NCBI RefSeq assembly: GCF_029946185.1
Contig: NZ_JAQSEA010000101.1
Coordinates: forward strand, 1 to 52,932
DNA from: Prosthecobacter sp.
GTDB taxonomy: Bacteria > Verrucomicrobiota > Verrucomicrobiia > Verrucomicrobiales > Verrucomicrobiaceae
Reading direction: 5' to 3'
Length of the DNA: 52,932 nucleotides
The position numbers were made by a program, and so were the translations under genes. Every line of letters begins with the position of its first letter. The stretch's first letter is position 1. Below are positions 7,449 through 15,854 of the stretch, piece by piece. The notes below the pieces were generated by a model. That model ran no database searches, had not been told where the DNA came from, and saw nothing but the letters and a program-made list of their open reading frames with translations.

Positions 7449-8822
7449 ATGCACAGTGACCATGCTCACCTGTCCCGCCGCCGCTTCCTCGGCAGCACGG
7501 CCATGGGCTTGTCCAGCGTCGCGCTGTCGGATCTCATGGCAGATTCGCAACCGCACTTCCCCGCGAAGGCCAAGCGCGTCATCTGGCTCTTCATGCACGG
7601 CGGGCCGAGCCACGTAGATCTCTTTGATCCGAAGCCTGAACTCATCCGCCATGCGGGCAAACCTTTGCCAGACAGCTACGGTGCCGTCGAGACACGGCGC
7701 AAGGTCGCTCAAAATCCGCTGCTCGCGCCGGTGAAACCCTTCCGCAAGTACGGCCAGAGCGGCATCGAGGTCAGCGACTTCCTCCCCCACATGGCGGAGC
7801 TGGCAGACGAGATGTGCGTCATCCGCAGCTGCCATGGCGACAGCGTGAACCATCCGCAGTCCGTCTATCAGATGAACACCGGCTCCATCCAGATGGGCAG
7901 GCCAAGCATGGGCAGCTGGGTGTCGTATGGCCTCGGCTCTGAAAACGCCGACATGCCTGCCTTCGTCGTTTTGCCAGATCCCGGCGGCGGCTTGAAGGGC
8001 GGACCACCCGCCTGGGGCAGCGGCTACCTGCCCGCCACTTATCAGGGCACCACCATGCGCGCCGGCGGCAGTCCCATCCTCGATTTGCAAAGCCCGCACA
8101 GCAGCACACGCCAGCGCGCCACGCTGGATCTCATCCAGCAGATGAATGCGCAGCATCTCGCGCAGCACGCCGCCGACAGCGAACTCGACGCCCGCATCCG
8201 TAGCTACGAGCTCGCCTTCCGCATGCAGAGTGCTGCTCCGGAAGCGGTGGACATCTCACGCGAGACCGAGGCCACCCAAAAACTCTACGGCATCGACGAC
8301 GCCACCACGAAAGAGTTCGGCACGCGCTGCCTGCTGGCACGCCGCATGATCGAGCGCGGCGTGCGCTTTGTGCAGCTCTACTCCGGCGACACCAACGGCT
8401 GGGACGCCCACGAAAACGTGCTCAAGAATCACACCGAGTACTGCGCCCGCACCGACAAGCCCGTGGCCGGTCTGCTGCGCGATCTCAAACAACGCGGCCT
8501 GCTGGAGGACACCCTCGTCATCTGGGGCGGTGAATTCGGCCGCATGCCCATGAGCGAAAAAGGAATCGGTCGCGATCACAATCCCTGGGGCTTCACCACC
8601 GTCCTCATGGGAGCGGGCGTCAAGCACGGCCACATCCACGGCGCCACCGATGATTTCGGCCTGCGCGCCACCCAGGACAAAGTCCACATCCACGATCTCC
8701 ACGCCACCATCCTTCATCTCCTCGGCCTCGATCACGAACGCCTCACCTTCCGCCTCAACGGCCTCGACCAAAAGCTGACGGGTGTGGAAGGCAGCGATGT
8801 GGTGAAGGGCATCCTCGCATGA
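7449..8822 (+). CDS. DUF1501 family secreted protein with Tat leader
   Basis: A 457-residue protein of the DUF1501 family, which belongs to the alkaline phosphatase/sulfatase superfamily and is greatly expanded in Planctomycetes and Verrucomicrobia. A twin-arginine leader is visible (LSRRRFLGSTAMGL, residues 8-21), implying folded export to the periplasm. Family blocks include RVIWLFMHGGPSHVDLFDPKP near the N-terminus, EFGTRCLLARRMIERGVRFVQLY in the middle and DTLVIWGGEFGRMP towards the C-terminus. It overlaps the following DUF1549/DUF1553 gene by ATGA (8819-8822), so translation is coupled and the products probably work together. The reaction is not established for the family. Confidence 0.92.
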   Translation: MHSDHAHLSRRRFLGSTAMGLSSVALSDLMADSQPHFPAKAKRVIWLFMHGGPSHVDLFDPKPELIRHAGKPLPDSYGAVETRRKVAQNPLLAPVKPFRKYGQSGIEVSDFLPHMAELADEMCVIRSCHGDSVNHPQSVYQMNTGSIQMGRPSMGSWVSYGLGSENADMPAFVVLPDPGGGLKGGPPAWGSGYLPATYQGTTMRAGGSPILDLQSPHSSTRQRATLDLIQQMNAQHLAQHAADSELDARIRSYELAFRMQSAAPEAVDISRETEATQKLYGIDDATTKEFGTRCLLARRMIERGVRFVQLYSGDTNGWDAHENVLKNHTEYCARTDKPVAGLLRDLKQRGLLEDTLVIWGGEFGRMPMSEKGIGRDHNPWGFTTVLMGAGVKHGHIHGATDDFGLRATQDKVHIHDLHATILHLLGLDHERLTFRLNGLDQKLTGVEGSDVVKGILA

Positions 8823-10729
8823 GCACCATGGACAATGCGAACCAAGGTGAGGGCGGGGACGTTCGGATTTGCCGCAGAGGGGCAAAGAGGCAGAGGGTGC
8901 AGAGATTTTTAAATCAAGACTCTGCCCCCTCTGCTCCTCCGCCCCTCTGCGGCAAAATCGCGCGCCCCAAGTCCCTCTTCATCCCCCTCGCTCTTAGTCT
9001 GCTTCTTATCGCGGGCAATGCCCACGCCGTCTCCATCCACGCCTCCGCCGATCCCGTCAAAGATGAACCCCCGATCAAAGCTCAGGACAAGGAGCACTGG
9101 GCCTTCAAACCCCTGCCAAAGGCAGCAGCCCCAGCGCGCAGTTTAGACTGGCAGCCCGCAAGCCACGAACTCGACGCTCTCGTAAAAACAAACGCAGCCC
9201 CCGCCGATCCCGCCACCCTCATCCGTCGCCTCACCTTCGATCTCACCGGCCTGCCACCGACGCCCGAAGAAGTCACCGCCTTTAAAGATTCCGCACTCCA
9301 AACTCCGAATTCCGCATTGGAATCGCTCGTGGACAAACTGCTCTCCTCCCCACGCTACGGGGAGCACTGGGCGCAGTGGTGGCTCGACCTCGCACGCTAC
9401 GCCGACACGGACGGATTTGAGTACGATGCCGAACGCAATCGCGCCTGGCACTACCGCGACTGGGTCATCGACGCGCTCAATCGCGACATGCCCTTCGATG
9501 CCTTCGTGCAGCATCAGATCGCCGGCGATTTGATGGGGGACGAAACCGCCACCGGCTTCCTCTTTTCCTGCCCGGACATGCCGGATCTCAACAATCAAAA
9601 CGAGCGCCGCCATGTCATTCTCAACGACATCGCCACCACTGTCGGCGCGGTGGGCCTCGGCCTCACCGTCGGCTGCGCCCAGTGCCACGATCATCCCCAC
9701 GATCCCATCAGCCAGGCAGACTTCTACCGGCTGCGCGCCTTCTTTGACAACACCGTCTTGACCAAGACCAGCAAGCCCCTCGGTCCCGCCGTCCGCATCT
9801 ACACCGAAGGCATCCCCGCCAGCACCGTCTTTGTGCGTGGTGACTTCAAACGTCCCGGCCCCGAAATTCAGCCCGCCTTTCCCCGCGTCTTCGGTGCCAC
9901 ACCAGCCAAGGCCGACCGCACCGCACTCGCACAATGGCTCGCCAGCAAGGACAACGCCCTTTTCCTCCGGACCATGGCCAACCGCCTCTGGCAGCAGCAC
10001 TTCGGCAAACCGCTCGCCGCCATTCCCGGCGATCTTGGTCATCAGGGCGAAGCTCCAAATAACCCCGCGCTGCTCGACTGGCTGGCCGCCGAACTGCCGC
10101 GCCAAAACTGGAGCCTCAAGCGCCTGCACAAGGTCATCGTCATGTCGCAGACCTATCAGCAAAAGCTCCCCGCCCCAACGCGTCTCACCGGCGAAATGCT
10201 GCGCGATGCCATGCTCAGCGTCAGCGGTCAGCTCAATCTCAAAACCGGCGGACCCGGCGTGAAACTCCCGCTGCCCAAAGAGATCAGCAGCACGCTGCTC
10301 AAGAACCAGTCCGAACCCACCAAGGACGTGAGCGAGCACACCCGCCGCAGCATCTACACCTTCGCACGGCGGAATCTGCGCCACCCGCTCTTCGAACTTT
10401 TTGACCGCCCGGATGCCCAGATCTCCTGCGCCCGCCGCAATGCCTCCACCACCGCCCCGCAGGCCCTCATGCTGCTCAATTCCGACTTTGCCCACAGCAT
10501 CGCCACAAAGATCGCCACGCAGTTGAATGAGCAGCACGGCTCCGATGCCACCGCGCTCATCACCGCCGCCACCCTGCGCTGCCTTTCCCGCCCGCCCACG
10601 GCTCAGGAGATCGCGGGCGGCCAGAAGTTTCTGCAAAAACAAACTGCCCTCACTCCCGGCTTTCGTGAGGCTCTGGCAGACTACTGCCTTGCCCTGTTGA
10701 ACTCGAACGAGTTTGTGTATGTGGATTAG
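8819..10729 (+). CDS. DUF1549/DUF1553 (PSCyt2/PSD1) secreted protein
   Basis: A 636-residue protein with DUF1549 (about residues 115-310) and DUF1553 (about 375-620), families abundant in PVC bacteria and usually paired with DUF1501. A single CxxCH motif (Cys286, Cys289, His290 in CAQCHDH) suggests one c-type heme. The N-terminal PSCyt1 cytochrome domain of longer relatives is missing. The hydrophobic signal segment (SLFIPLALSLLLIAGNAHA) begins only near residue 52, because the coupled ATG at 8819 is followed by about 47 residues encoded across a long inverted repeat (8867-8958). No ATG, GTG or TTG is suitably placed just before the signal peptide, so either the repeat is translated or a rare start is used. 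Confidence 0.88.
   Translation: MSTMDNANQGEGGDVRICRRGAKRQRVQRFLNQDSAPSAPPPLCGKIARPKSLFIPLALSLLLIAGNAHAVSIHASADPVKDEPPIKAQDKEHWAFKPLPKAAAPARSLDWQPASHELDALVKTNAAPADPATLIRRLTFDLTGLPPTPEEVTAFKDSALQTPNSALESLVDKLLSSPRYGEHWAQWWLDLARYADTDGFEYDAERNRAWHYRDWVIDALNRDMPFDAFVQHQIAGDLMGDETATGFLFSCPDMPDLNNQNERRHVILNDIATTVGAVGLGLTVGCAQCHDHPHDPISQADFYRLRAFFDNTVLTKTSKPLGPAVRIYTEGIPASTVFVRGDFKRPGPEIQPAFPRVFGATPAKADRTALAQWLASKDNALFLRTMANRLWQQHFGKPLAAIPGDLGHQGEAPNNPALLDWLAAELPRQNWSLKRLHKVIVMSQTYQQKLPAPTRLTGEMLRDAMLSVSGQLNLKTGGPGVKLPLPKEISSTLLKNQSEPTKDVSEHTRRSIYTFARRNLRHPLFELFDRPDAQISCARRNASTTAPQALMLLNSDFAHSIATKIATQLNEQHGSDATALITAATLRCLSRPPTAQEIAGGQKFLQKQTALTPGFREALADYCLALLNSNEFVYVD
8867..8958. repeat. Long imperfect inverted repeat (about 38-39-nt arms) inside the 5' end of the DUF1549/DUF1553 gene
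   Basis: The left arm 8867-8904 begins ATTTGCCGCAGAGGGGC; the right arm 8920-8958 is its near-exact reverse complement ending GCCCCTCTGCGGCAAAAT. They differ at only a few positions, and the 15-nt centre is AT-rich. The structure resembles a mobile palindromic element (REP or MITE-like) rather than a terminator. It lies in frame within the predicted N-terminus and adds an Arg- and Pro-rich stretch ahead of the signal peptide. Confidence 0.85.
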
Positions 10730-10832
10730 AATTTCACTGGAGGCTCCCTCCGATGAATGCAGGGACATGCCTGTTCAATGCCTCCCTTTCTTGCTGGCCA
10801 GATTTTCGTCCGCAGCCCACGTCATTTCTCGC

Positions 10833-10985
10833 TCAAACCACCGGCTTGGGAATCAGCGATATCACCATCAGCACCTTGGACATTTTCATGCCGAGACGGA
10901 TGGCAATGGTGTCGGGGGTTTTCCCTCGGGCGAAGAGGCTCTGAATTTCTTTCTCTTTGGGGGTGAGGTTGGGTTTGTCGGTCAT
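10833..10985 (-). CDS. Small LuxR/GerE-type helix-turn-helix protein
   Basis: A 50-residue frame starting at ATG 10985 (MTDKPNLTPKEKEIQSLFA...). The sequence follows the LuxR/GerE DNA-binding pattern: LTPKEKEIQSLFARGKTPDTIAIRLGM, corresponding to L-T-x-R-E-x-E-hhx-L-hhx-G-x-S-x-x-E-I-A-x-x-L. It ends soon after the presumed recognition helix, so it is shorter than a full GerE domain; it may be a genuine mini-regulator or a remnant. The frame is open upstream to 11186, but those codons look non-coding. Neighbouring gaps (10730-10832 and 10986-11230) contain nothing else recognisable. It could equally be an unexpressed relic. Confidence 0.5.
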   Translation of the reverse strand: MTDKPNLTPKEKEIQSLFARGKTPDTIAIRLGMKMSKVLMVISLIPKPVV

Positions 10986-11230
10986 GGAGATGCTGACACC
11001 TGAATGCCCGCCAGCGTTCATTGACTGGAGTGGGCAGTTTCTATAAGGGCAGCATATTCGCTCCACATCGCTGCTTCCAAAACAAGCCCGCGAGCGTATG
11101 GCCGGCATTTCTGCCAGCGTATCAGATGCTGATCCTAGCGAGCAGTATGCAATGTGTAGAACAGCCGAAAGGATTGGTGCTTTCATACGCCAGGCATCTA
11201 ACGGTTAGGAACATGATCGAGTTGAAGGTG

Positions 11231-12694
11231 TTACTTATTCACCGTGCGGTTCCACACATGCATCACCGCATAGCTCCGCCAAGGACGCCAGGGCTGGGAC
11301 ATCTCTTCGGCCTGCCGGGCGGTGACGCCGCCGAGGTTATTGCGTACGACGATGTCTTCTTTGGGAAAGGCATCCGGCCAGCGCAGGGCGCGCATGGCGA
11401 TGTAGTGAGCGGTCCAAGGGCCGATGCCGGGAAGAGCCACTAGTCGAGCGATGGCGGCTTCGGGATCTGTGCCTGCTTCGAAAGATAGCGTTCCAGCATG
11501 AACCGCTTGAGCGAGGGCGAGGATGCAGCGGGCACGGGCGCTGACGATGCCGAGTCTGGCAATGTCATCCACAGTGGCTCTAGCCACGCACCCGGGCAGG
11601 GGAGACAGCCGGGTTAACTCAGGAAAAGGTGTCTCGATCTTTTCTCCGAACGCCTCTGCAAACCGGCAGGACAAGGTGGTGGCGGCTTTTACTGTGATCT
11701 GCTGCCCTAGGATCGCCCGGAGGGCCAGTTCAAAACCGTCAAAGGCACCGGGCACACGGAGGCCGGGATTTTTCATGACGCCTTCTTTCAGCATGGGGTC
11801 CTGCATCAAATGCGCCGCGATGAGGTCGGGGCGTGCGGCAAGGTCAAAGAGATTGCGCAGTCTGCCGAGCAGGGCTGGTAATACGGAGGTCAGTGAATGG
11901 GTGAACTCGACCAACAGCGCGCGCTTTTCCGGCGCATGGGTCACACGGATCCAGCCCTTGCTCTGCCCCAGAAAAATGGTGCGCGCATAACTTCCGCCGC
12001 TGACGAAATCCACGTCCTTGATCACGCGGCCGCTGAGAAATTTGATGATCCCCTCCCAGTCGTAGGGCGGGCGGTAGGTGAGCTGCAGGGTCGAGGTGTC
12101 GGCGGCGTTGATTTTGCCATGATGCACCTCTGCTTCTTTGCGCAGCCGAGTGGGTGGCATGCGGTAGTGGGAGCTGAAGGCCGCATTGAAACGACGCAGG
12201 CTGGAAAAGCCGCTGGCAAAGGCGATGTCGATTACGGGCAGCTTGGTCTCTGTCAGCAACTGCTTTGCCAGCAGCAGGCGACGGGTTTGGATCAGTTCCA
12301 TGGGCGACACTCCCAGCTCCTTCTGCACAATGCGGCGCAACTGCCGCGAGCTGAGCTCCAGGTCAGCCGCGATTTCTTCAAGGCCTGCGCCATCATCCAC
12401 ATGCCCTTCGTCGATCCGCTGCACAATCAGGTGCGCAATGCGCTGCGCATTGTCCACCGGTGCACTGCCCGGTGCCAGCTCGGGGCGGCAGCGGAGACAG
12501 GGGCGGAATGCGTCCTTCTCCGCTGCCTCGGCGCTTTGAAAAAAACGGCAGTTCTCACGCCGGGGTTTTTTGGCGGGGCAGATGGGCCGACAGTAGATCC
12601 CCGTGGATGTGACGCCGACAAAGAACACGCCGTCGAAACGAGGATCCCGGGAAGTTATCGCGTTGTAGGCGGCGTTGTCGTCTATGGCTGTCAT
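11231..12694 (-). CDS. alkA: Ada-AlkA fusion: methyl-phosphotriester Ada domain, AraC HTH and 3-methyladenine DNA glycosylase II
   Basis: A 487-residue three-part DNA-alkylation repair and regulatory protein. Residues 1-75 are the Ada zinc domain with Cys35, Cys39, Cys66 and Cys69; Cys35, in GIYCRPIC, is expected to take the methyl group from phosphotriesters. Residues 85-185 are an AraC-type HTH region (LEEIAADLELSSRQLRRIV; DIAFASGFSSLRRFNAAF). Residues 195-487 are AlkA: the N-terminal beta domain, ILGQQITVKAA, the helix-hairpin-helix LPGIGPWTAHYIAMRAL and the catalytic Asp447 (FPKEDIVV), ending in PWRPWRSYAVMHVW. The fusion should sense methylation damage, activate transcription and excise alkylated bases. 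It diverges from ogt across a perfect inverted repeat, a possible binding site. Confidence 0.93.
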   Translation of the reverse strand: MTAIDDNAAYNAITSRDPRFDGVFFVGVTSTGIYCRPICPAKKPRRENCRFFQSAEAAEKDAFRPCLRCRPELAPGSAPVDNAQRIAHLIVQRIDEGHVDDGAGLEEIAADLELSSRQLRRIVQKELGVSPMELIQTRRLLLAKQLLTETKLPVIDIAFASGFSSLRRFNAAFSSHYRMPPTRLRKEAEVHHGKINAADTSTLQLTYRPPYDWEGIIKFLSGRVIKDVDFVSGGSYARTIFLGQSKGWIRVTHAPEKRALLVEFTHSLTSVLPALLGRLRNLFDLAARPDLIAAHLMQDPMLKEGVMKNPGLRVPGAFDGFELALRAILGQQITVKAATTLSCRFAEAFGEKIETPFPELTRLSPLPGCVARATVDDIARLGIVSARARCILALAQAVHAGTLSFEAGTDPEAAIARLVALPGIGPWTAHYIAMRALRWPDAFPKEDIVVRNNLGGVTARQAEEMSQPWRPWRSYAVMHVWNRTVNK

Positions 12695-12726
12695 TGCTGC
12701 TGCATGGTAACCTTTATGCCTTGTCT

Positions 12727-12784
12727 CGCTGGCCGTTTTCGGACATCACATTCTTTTTGTTTCCATGTCCGAAAACGGCCAGCG
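12727..12784. promoter_or_regulatory. Perfect 20-bp inverted repeat between alkA and ogt (candidate operator)
   Basis: CGCTGGCCGTTTTCGGACAT (12727-12746) is matched exactly by its reverse complement at 12765-12784, with an 18-nt T-rich centre. It lies 32 nt from the alkA start and 46 nt from the ogt ATG, within the only space available for both divergent promoters. A regulator binding site is the simplest reading; a cruciform or transcript hairpin is possible, but no T-run follows either arm. Confidence 0.7.
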
Positions 12785-12830
12785 TTTCTGTTAAGAACGG
12801 GCATCGTGGCAGCACACCCAAATTTTGCCC

Positions 12831-13340
12831 ATGACATACTTCTACAAAACCACGCCGTCTCCGGTAGGCAACTTGACCCTTGTGGCCAATGATCACGGAC
12901 TCACGGCCATCCTGTGGGAGAACGATGATCCGAAGCGTGTGAGGCTCAGTCCGCTGGAAGAAAATACGACTCACCCCGTGCTGCTGGAAGCCGAGCGGCA
13001 ATTGTGTGACTACTTCGCGGGCAGGCTGAAGAAGTTCTCCCTCAAGCTCGATTTCGCTGGCACCGAGTTTCAAAAGAAAGTCTGGGCGGCGCTGCTGACC
13101 ATTCCCTTTGGCGAGACACGCAGCTACGCGCAGATCGCCATGCAGGTGGGCAGTCCCAAGGCGGTGCGTGCCGTGGGTGCAGCCAATGGCAGGAACCCCA
13201 TTTCCATCGTGGCGCCGTGCCATCGCGTGATTGGTTCCAATGGCAAGCTGACGGGCTTTGCGGGGGGGCTCACGGCCAAGGAACTTCTGCTGCGCCTGGA
13301 GTCCAACGGCCTGCACCAACCAGTGATGAATCTGGATTAA
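12831..13340 (+). CDS. ogt: Methylated-DNA-[protein]-cysteine S-methyltransferase
   Basis: A 169-residue suicide repair enzyme that removes methyl or alkyl groups from O6 of guanine (and O4 of thymine) onto its own cysteine. The active-site PCHRV motif has Cys130. The HTH recognition segment (SYAQIAMQVGSPKAVRAVGAANGRN) includes the arginine finger, and an N-terminal RNase H-like domain precedes it. Start ATG 12831; an in-frame TTG two codons earlier is unlikely. The size matches Ogt rather than Ada. It diverges from the Ada-AlkA gene and is probably part of the same alkylation response. Its TAA overlaps the stop codon of the convergent FAD protein gene (13337-13340). Confidence 0.95.
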   Translation: MTYFYKTTPSPVGNLTLVANDHGLTAILWENDDPKRVRLSPLEENTTHPVLLEAERQLCDYFAGRLKKFSLKLDFAGTEFQKKVWAALLTIPFGETRSYAQIAMQVGSPKAVRAVGAANGRNPISIVAPCHRVIGSNGKLTGFAGGLTAKELLLRLESNGLHQPVMNLD

Positions 13341-15154
13341 GCGGCCTGTACCTTCTCGTAGATCTCTGTGATTTCGACGATATCGTTTTCCACCGGGGCG
13401 GCGCCTTTGATCTCCTCCACCCAGGCCCTCACCAGAATGGCGCTGGTGTCGCTGCAGGCCTGCAACCCGTACGAGTAAGGCCGAATGCCTGAGGTGTGCG
13501 GGAAGGCGATGTCGTGAATCCGCGAGTTGGGTTTCCCGTCCCTGCCGATGACGCGGTAGGTGCCGTCGATGTCGATCCCGCCGATGTGGTAAAACAAGTC
13601 GTCTCCGTCTTTGAAGAGATGCGCCTTCTTTTCATCCGGCAGCGAATCGGCTACTGATTTCGAGTCGCAAAATGCGGCCCGTGCTTTACGCACCGAGCCG
13701 TTTTTGACAAGGCCTGGAAAGGGATAGTCCTCCAGTTCGAGCGGTTTCTGGCCGCTGCAATCAATGAACATGCGATAGCTCATGGACGATTCCACGCCCT
13801 CATCATCAATAATGATCTTGGTCATGCCTTGCTCAGTCTGATTGTCGGCAATGCACACTCTGCCGGAGACCATCTCAAGCTTGCCGGCATCGTGGAGTGC
13901 GAGGATGGTGTTGCCGGAGGGCAGGGGCATCGCGGCGATGACGTTCATCAGGAACGGCATCACCTTGGAATGCAGCAGCAGATGATCTTCGGCAGGCATG
14001 AGCTCCGCATGAAAATTGAGCGTGTACATCAGGTCGTCGATGACCTCCTTCCAGTGCACGGGTTTATGATTCAGCACCGAGTTCCGCGCTTCCACCATCT
14101 CTTGTTCCATGCCATCAAACGCGTTTGAGTAATCGTGCTTGTCGGTCATTTTTTCGACGAATTCCACCAGGCCAAATTGAGAATCATCCATCAAGGACAC
14201 AAGCTCGGGCATGGAGTCTTTTTCAAAGGCCTTTCGCAACGCGGGACGGCACACCTGCTCAAAGAAGGTATGGATGCGGAGAAAACGCTGGTCGTTGATG
14301 AGGCTCAAAATACCCTCGCGATCCACATGGCGGTAGATCTCCCGAAAGGGCTCCTCCTGATCAAATTGCAGGTGTGGCAGCAAGCCATGGCCTGAATGCA
14401 TGATGATCTGGAAGTTCTCTGTTCCGGGATGCGGACGGAAGGTCATTTTTCCTTTTTCATGCAAGACAAAGTCGCCGTGCCGATGGGCCAGCGATGTGAT
14501 GACATCAAAGGCGCTGAGCGATGCGCCCAAGGTGCCAATGGCATGATTGTGATGTTCTCCCTCCCTCGGCAGCAGTTTGGAGATCGGCCAGGGAGAGGCG
14601 TAGAAGCCCGACTCCGGCTTGTCGTCGGCCCAGCAATGCCCTGTTGCAATGATGACCCGGTTGAAGGCATGCTCCGCGCCTTGAGAGGTGGTCAGCACCA
14701 CACACTCCCCACATGGCTGGTCCTGCACATCAATGATCTCACAGCCGGGATGTTCGAGGATCTCAATGCCGCACTCTGCAAGGCTTGCAATAAGAGTCAG
14801 GTATTGTGCATGCAGGTAGCGGCCCAGCGCAAGGCGGCTGTAAACCTCGCTGTCGCTGATCGTTACACCCTCGAGATGCAGGTTTTTCAAAACAGCGGGC
14901 TCCTGCGAGCGCAGCCAGTCGCCAAATGTCACAGGCAGTTCCGGCAGTTCTTCGGAGGAGATGTTCGACATGTTAAACACGTCCGTTGTCTTCGGACTGT
15001 ACGGCATGCCCATTCCCGTGATGCTGCTCTTTTCAAAAATGGAAATTTTGCACACCTGCCACCTGAGGAGCGGAGCCTGATCCAGCAGATGTTTGAGCAG
15101 GTAGATCGAGGAGGCGCCACTTCCAATGATGGCGAGATGTTCGTGGTGATTCAT
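13337..15154 (-). CDS. FAD/NAD(P)-binding protein (YdhS/COG4529-like)
   Basis: A 605-residue flavoprotein-like protein. The N-terminus has a dinucleotide-binding motif (LAIIGSGASSIYLLKHLL, GxGxxS type), then FEKSSITGMGMPYSPKTTDVFNMSN, typical of the NAD_binding_9 group; FNRVIIATGHCW gives the ATG motif near residue 165, and a C-terminal block has FIDCSGQKPLE. Start ATG 15154 is chosen because the Rossmann strand begins six residues later; the frame continues to 15397 without conserved sequence. Substrate and reaction are unknown. It diverges from a MOSC-domain gene across 142 nt; the two may belong to one redox or sulfur-transfer function, but that is only proximity. Confidence 0.82.
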   Translation of the reverse strand: MNHHEHLAIIGSGASSIYLLKHLLDQAPLLRWQVCKISIFEKSSITGMGMPYSPKTTDVFNMSNISSEELPELPVTFGDWLRSQEPAVLKNLHLEGVTISDSEVYSRLALGRYLHAQYLTLIASLAECGIEILEHPGCEIIDVQDQPCGECVVLTTSQGAEHAFNRVIIATGHCWADDKPESGFYASPWPISKLLPREGEHHNHAIGTLGASLSAFDVITSLAHRHGDFVLHEKGKMTFRPHPGTENFQIIMHSGHGLLPHLQFDQEEPFREIYRHVDREGILSLINDQRFLRIHTFFEQVCRPALRKAFEKDSMPELVSLMDDSQFGLVEFVEKMTDKHDYSNAFDGMEQEMVEARNSVLNHKPVHWKEVIDDLMYTLNFHAELMPAEDHLLLHSKVMPFLMNVIAAMPLPSGNTILALHDAGKLEMVSGRVCIADNQTEQGMTKIIIDDEGVESSMSYRMFIDCSGQKPLELEDYPFPGLVKNGSVRKARAAFCDSKSVADSLPDEKKAHLFKDGDDLFYHIGGIDIDGTYRVIGRDGKPNSRIHDIAFPHTSGIRPYSYGLQACSDTSAILVRAWVEEIKGAAPVENDIVEITEIYEKVQAA

Positions 15155-15296
15155 TCGGTGTAGCGTCTCACGCTCTTTGAATCGTTTTCCGGGGCATGAG
15201 TGCGCGGAAGATTCGACAGATTGCCCACGATCAGTTTCATGCGCTGGTCTATACAGCCGGAGCAGCCCGCCCGGACGAAGTGATACGGTGACTTCT

Positions 15297-15842
15297 ATGG
15301 CTAATGGAACGGAGAACACAGAGGCTGACGAACCGTCCGCCACTCCAACGCTGAAGCTGCCCGATGTGACGGTTTGGGATGCCCGGCTGCTCCACATCTA
15401 TATTTCATCCGGCCACGATTACTGGGGCAAGCAGGGCGCGGGACGTTTTCAAAGTGGCATTACCGAGGTCGAGGAGATCGAGTGCGTGGCCGGCATGGGC
15501 TTGCGCGGTGACCGCTACTTTGGCTTCCGGCCCGACTTCAAGGGGCAGGCCACTTTCTTTGACATCGCCATCGTCGAGGAGGTGCGCCATCACTTCAAAC
15601 TGGCGCGACTGCCCGCCTCGGTCTTCCGCCGCAACTTGATCGTGCGCGGAATTGATCTGCAGCAATGGATGGGGAAGCGCTTCGTTTTCCAAGGTGTGGA
15701 GTTCGAAGGAAGCCAGGAGTGCAAGCCTTGCCATTGGATGGACCGCGCGATCGCTCCGGGTGGGGAGGACTTTCTCAAAGGCAAGTTTCGCGGTGGGCTG
15801 AGAGCCAAGATCATCAGCAGCGGCACGCTGCACGTTGATTAA
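15297..15842 (+). CDS. MOSC domain-containing protein
   Basis: A 181-residue protein with one MOSC domain (molybdenum cofactor sulfurase C-terminal fold), about residues 25-180. Diagnostic blocks are GITEVEEIECVAGMGLRGDRYFG and, towards the C-terminus, EGSQECKPCHWMDRA, where the conserved cysteine that handles a sulfur or molybdopterin ligand sits in the ECKPC motif. Standalone MOSC proteins such as YiiM or YuaD are thought to act in sulfur or hydroxylamine chemistry; the target here is unknown. The ATG at 15297 is preferred; the frame is open to 15177 but gives unconserved residues. It converges on pbpC with 12 nt between the stops. Confidence 0.88.
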   Translation: MANGTENTEADEPSATPTLKLPDVTVWDARLLHIYISSGHDYWGKQGAGRFQSGITEVEEIECVAGMGLRGDRYFGFRPDFKGQATFFDIAIVEEVRHHFKLARLPASVFRRNLIVRGIDLQQWMGKRFVFQGVEFEGSQECKPCHWMDRAIAPGGEDFLKGKFRGGLRAKIISSGTLHVD

Positions 15843-15854
15843 ATGCGGTGCGCC

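Noticed and set aside
8867..8958. Rho-independent terminator between the DUF1501 and DUF1549/DUF1553 genes
   Set aside because: The arms are far longer than a terminator stem, no T-run follows, and the downstream gene is coupled by an ATGA overlap.
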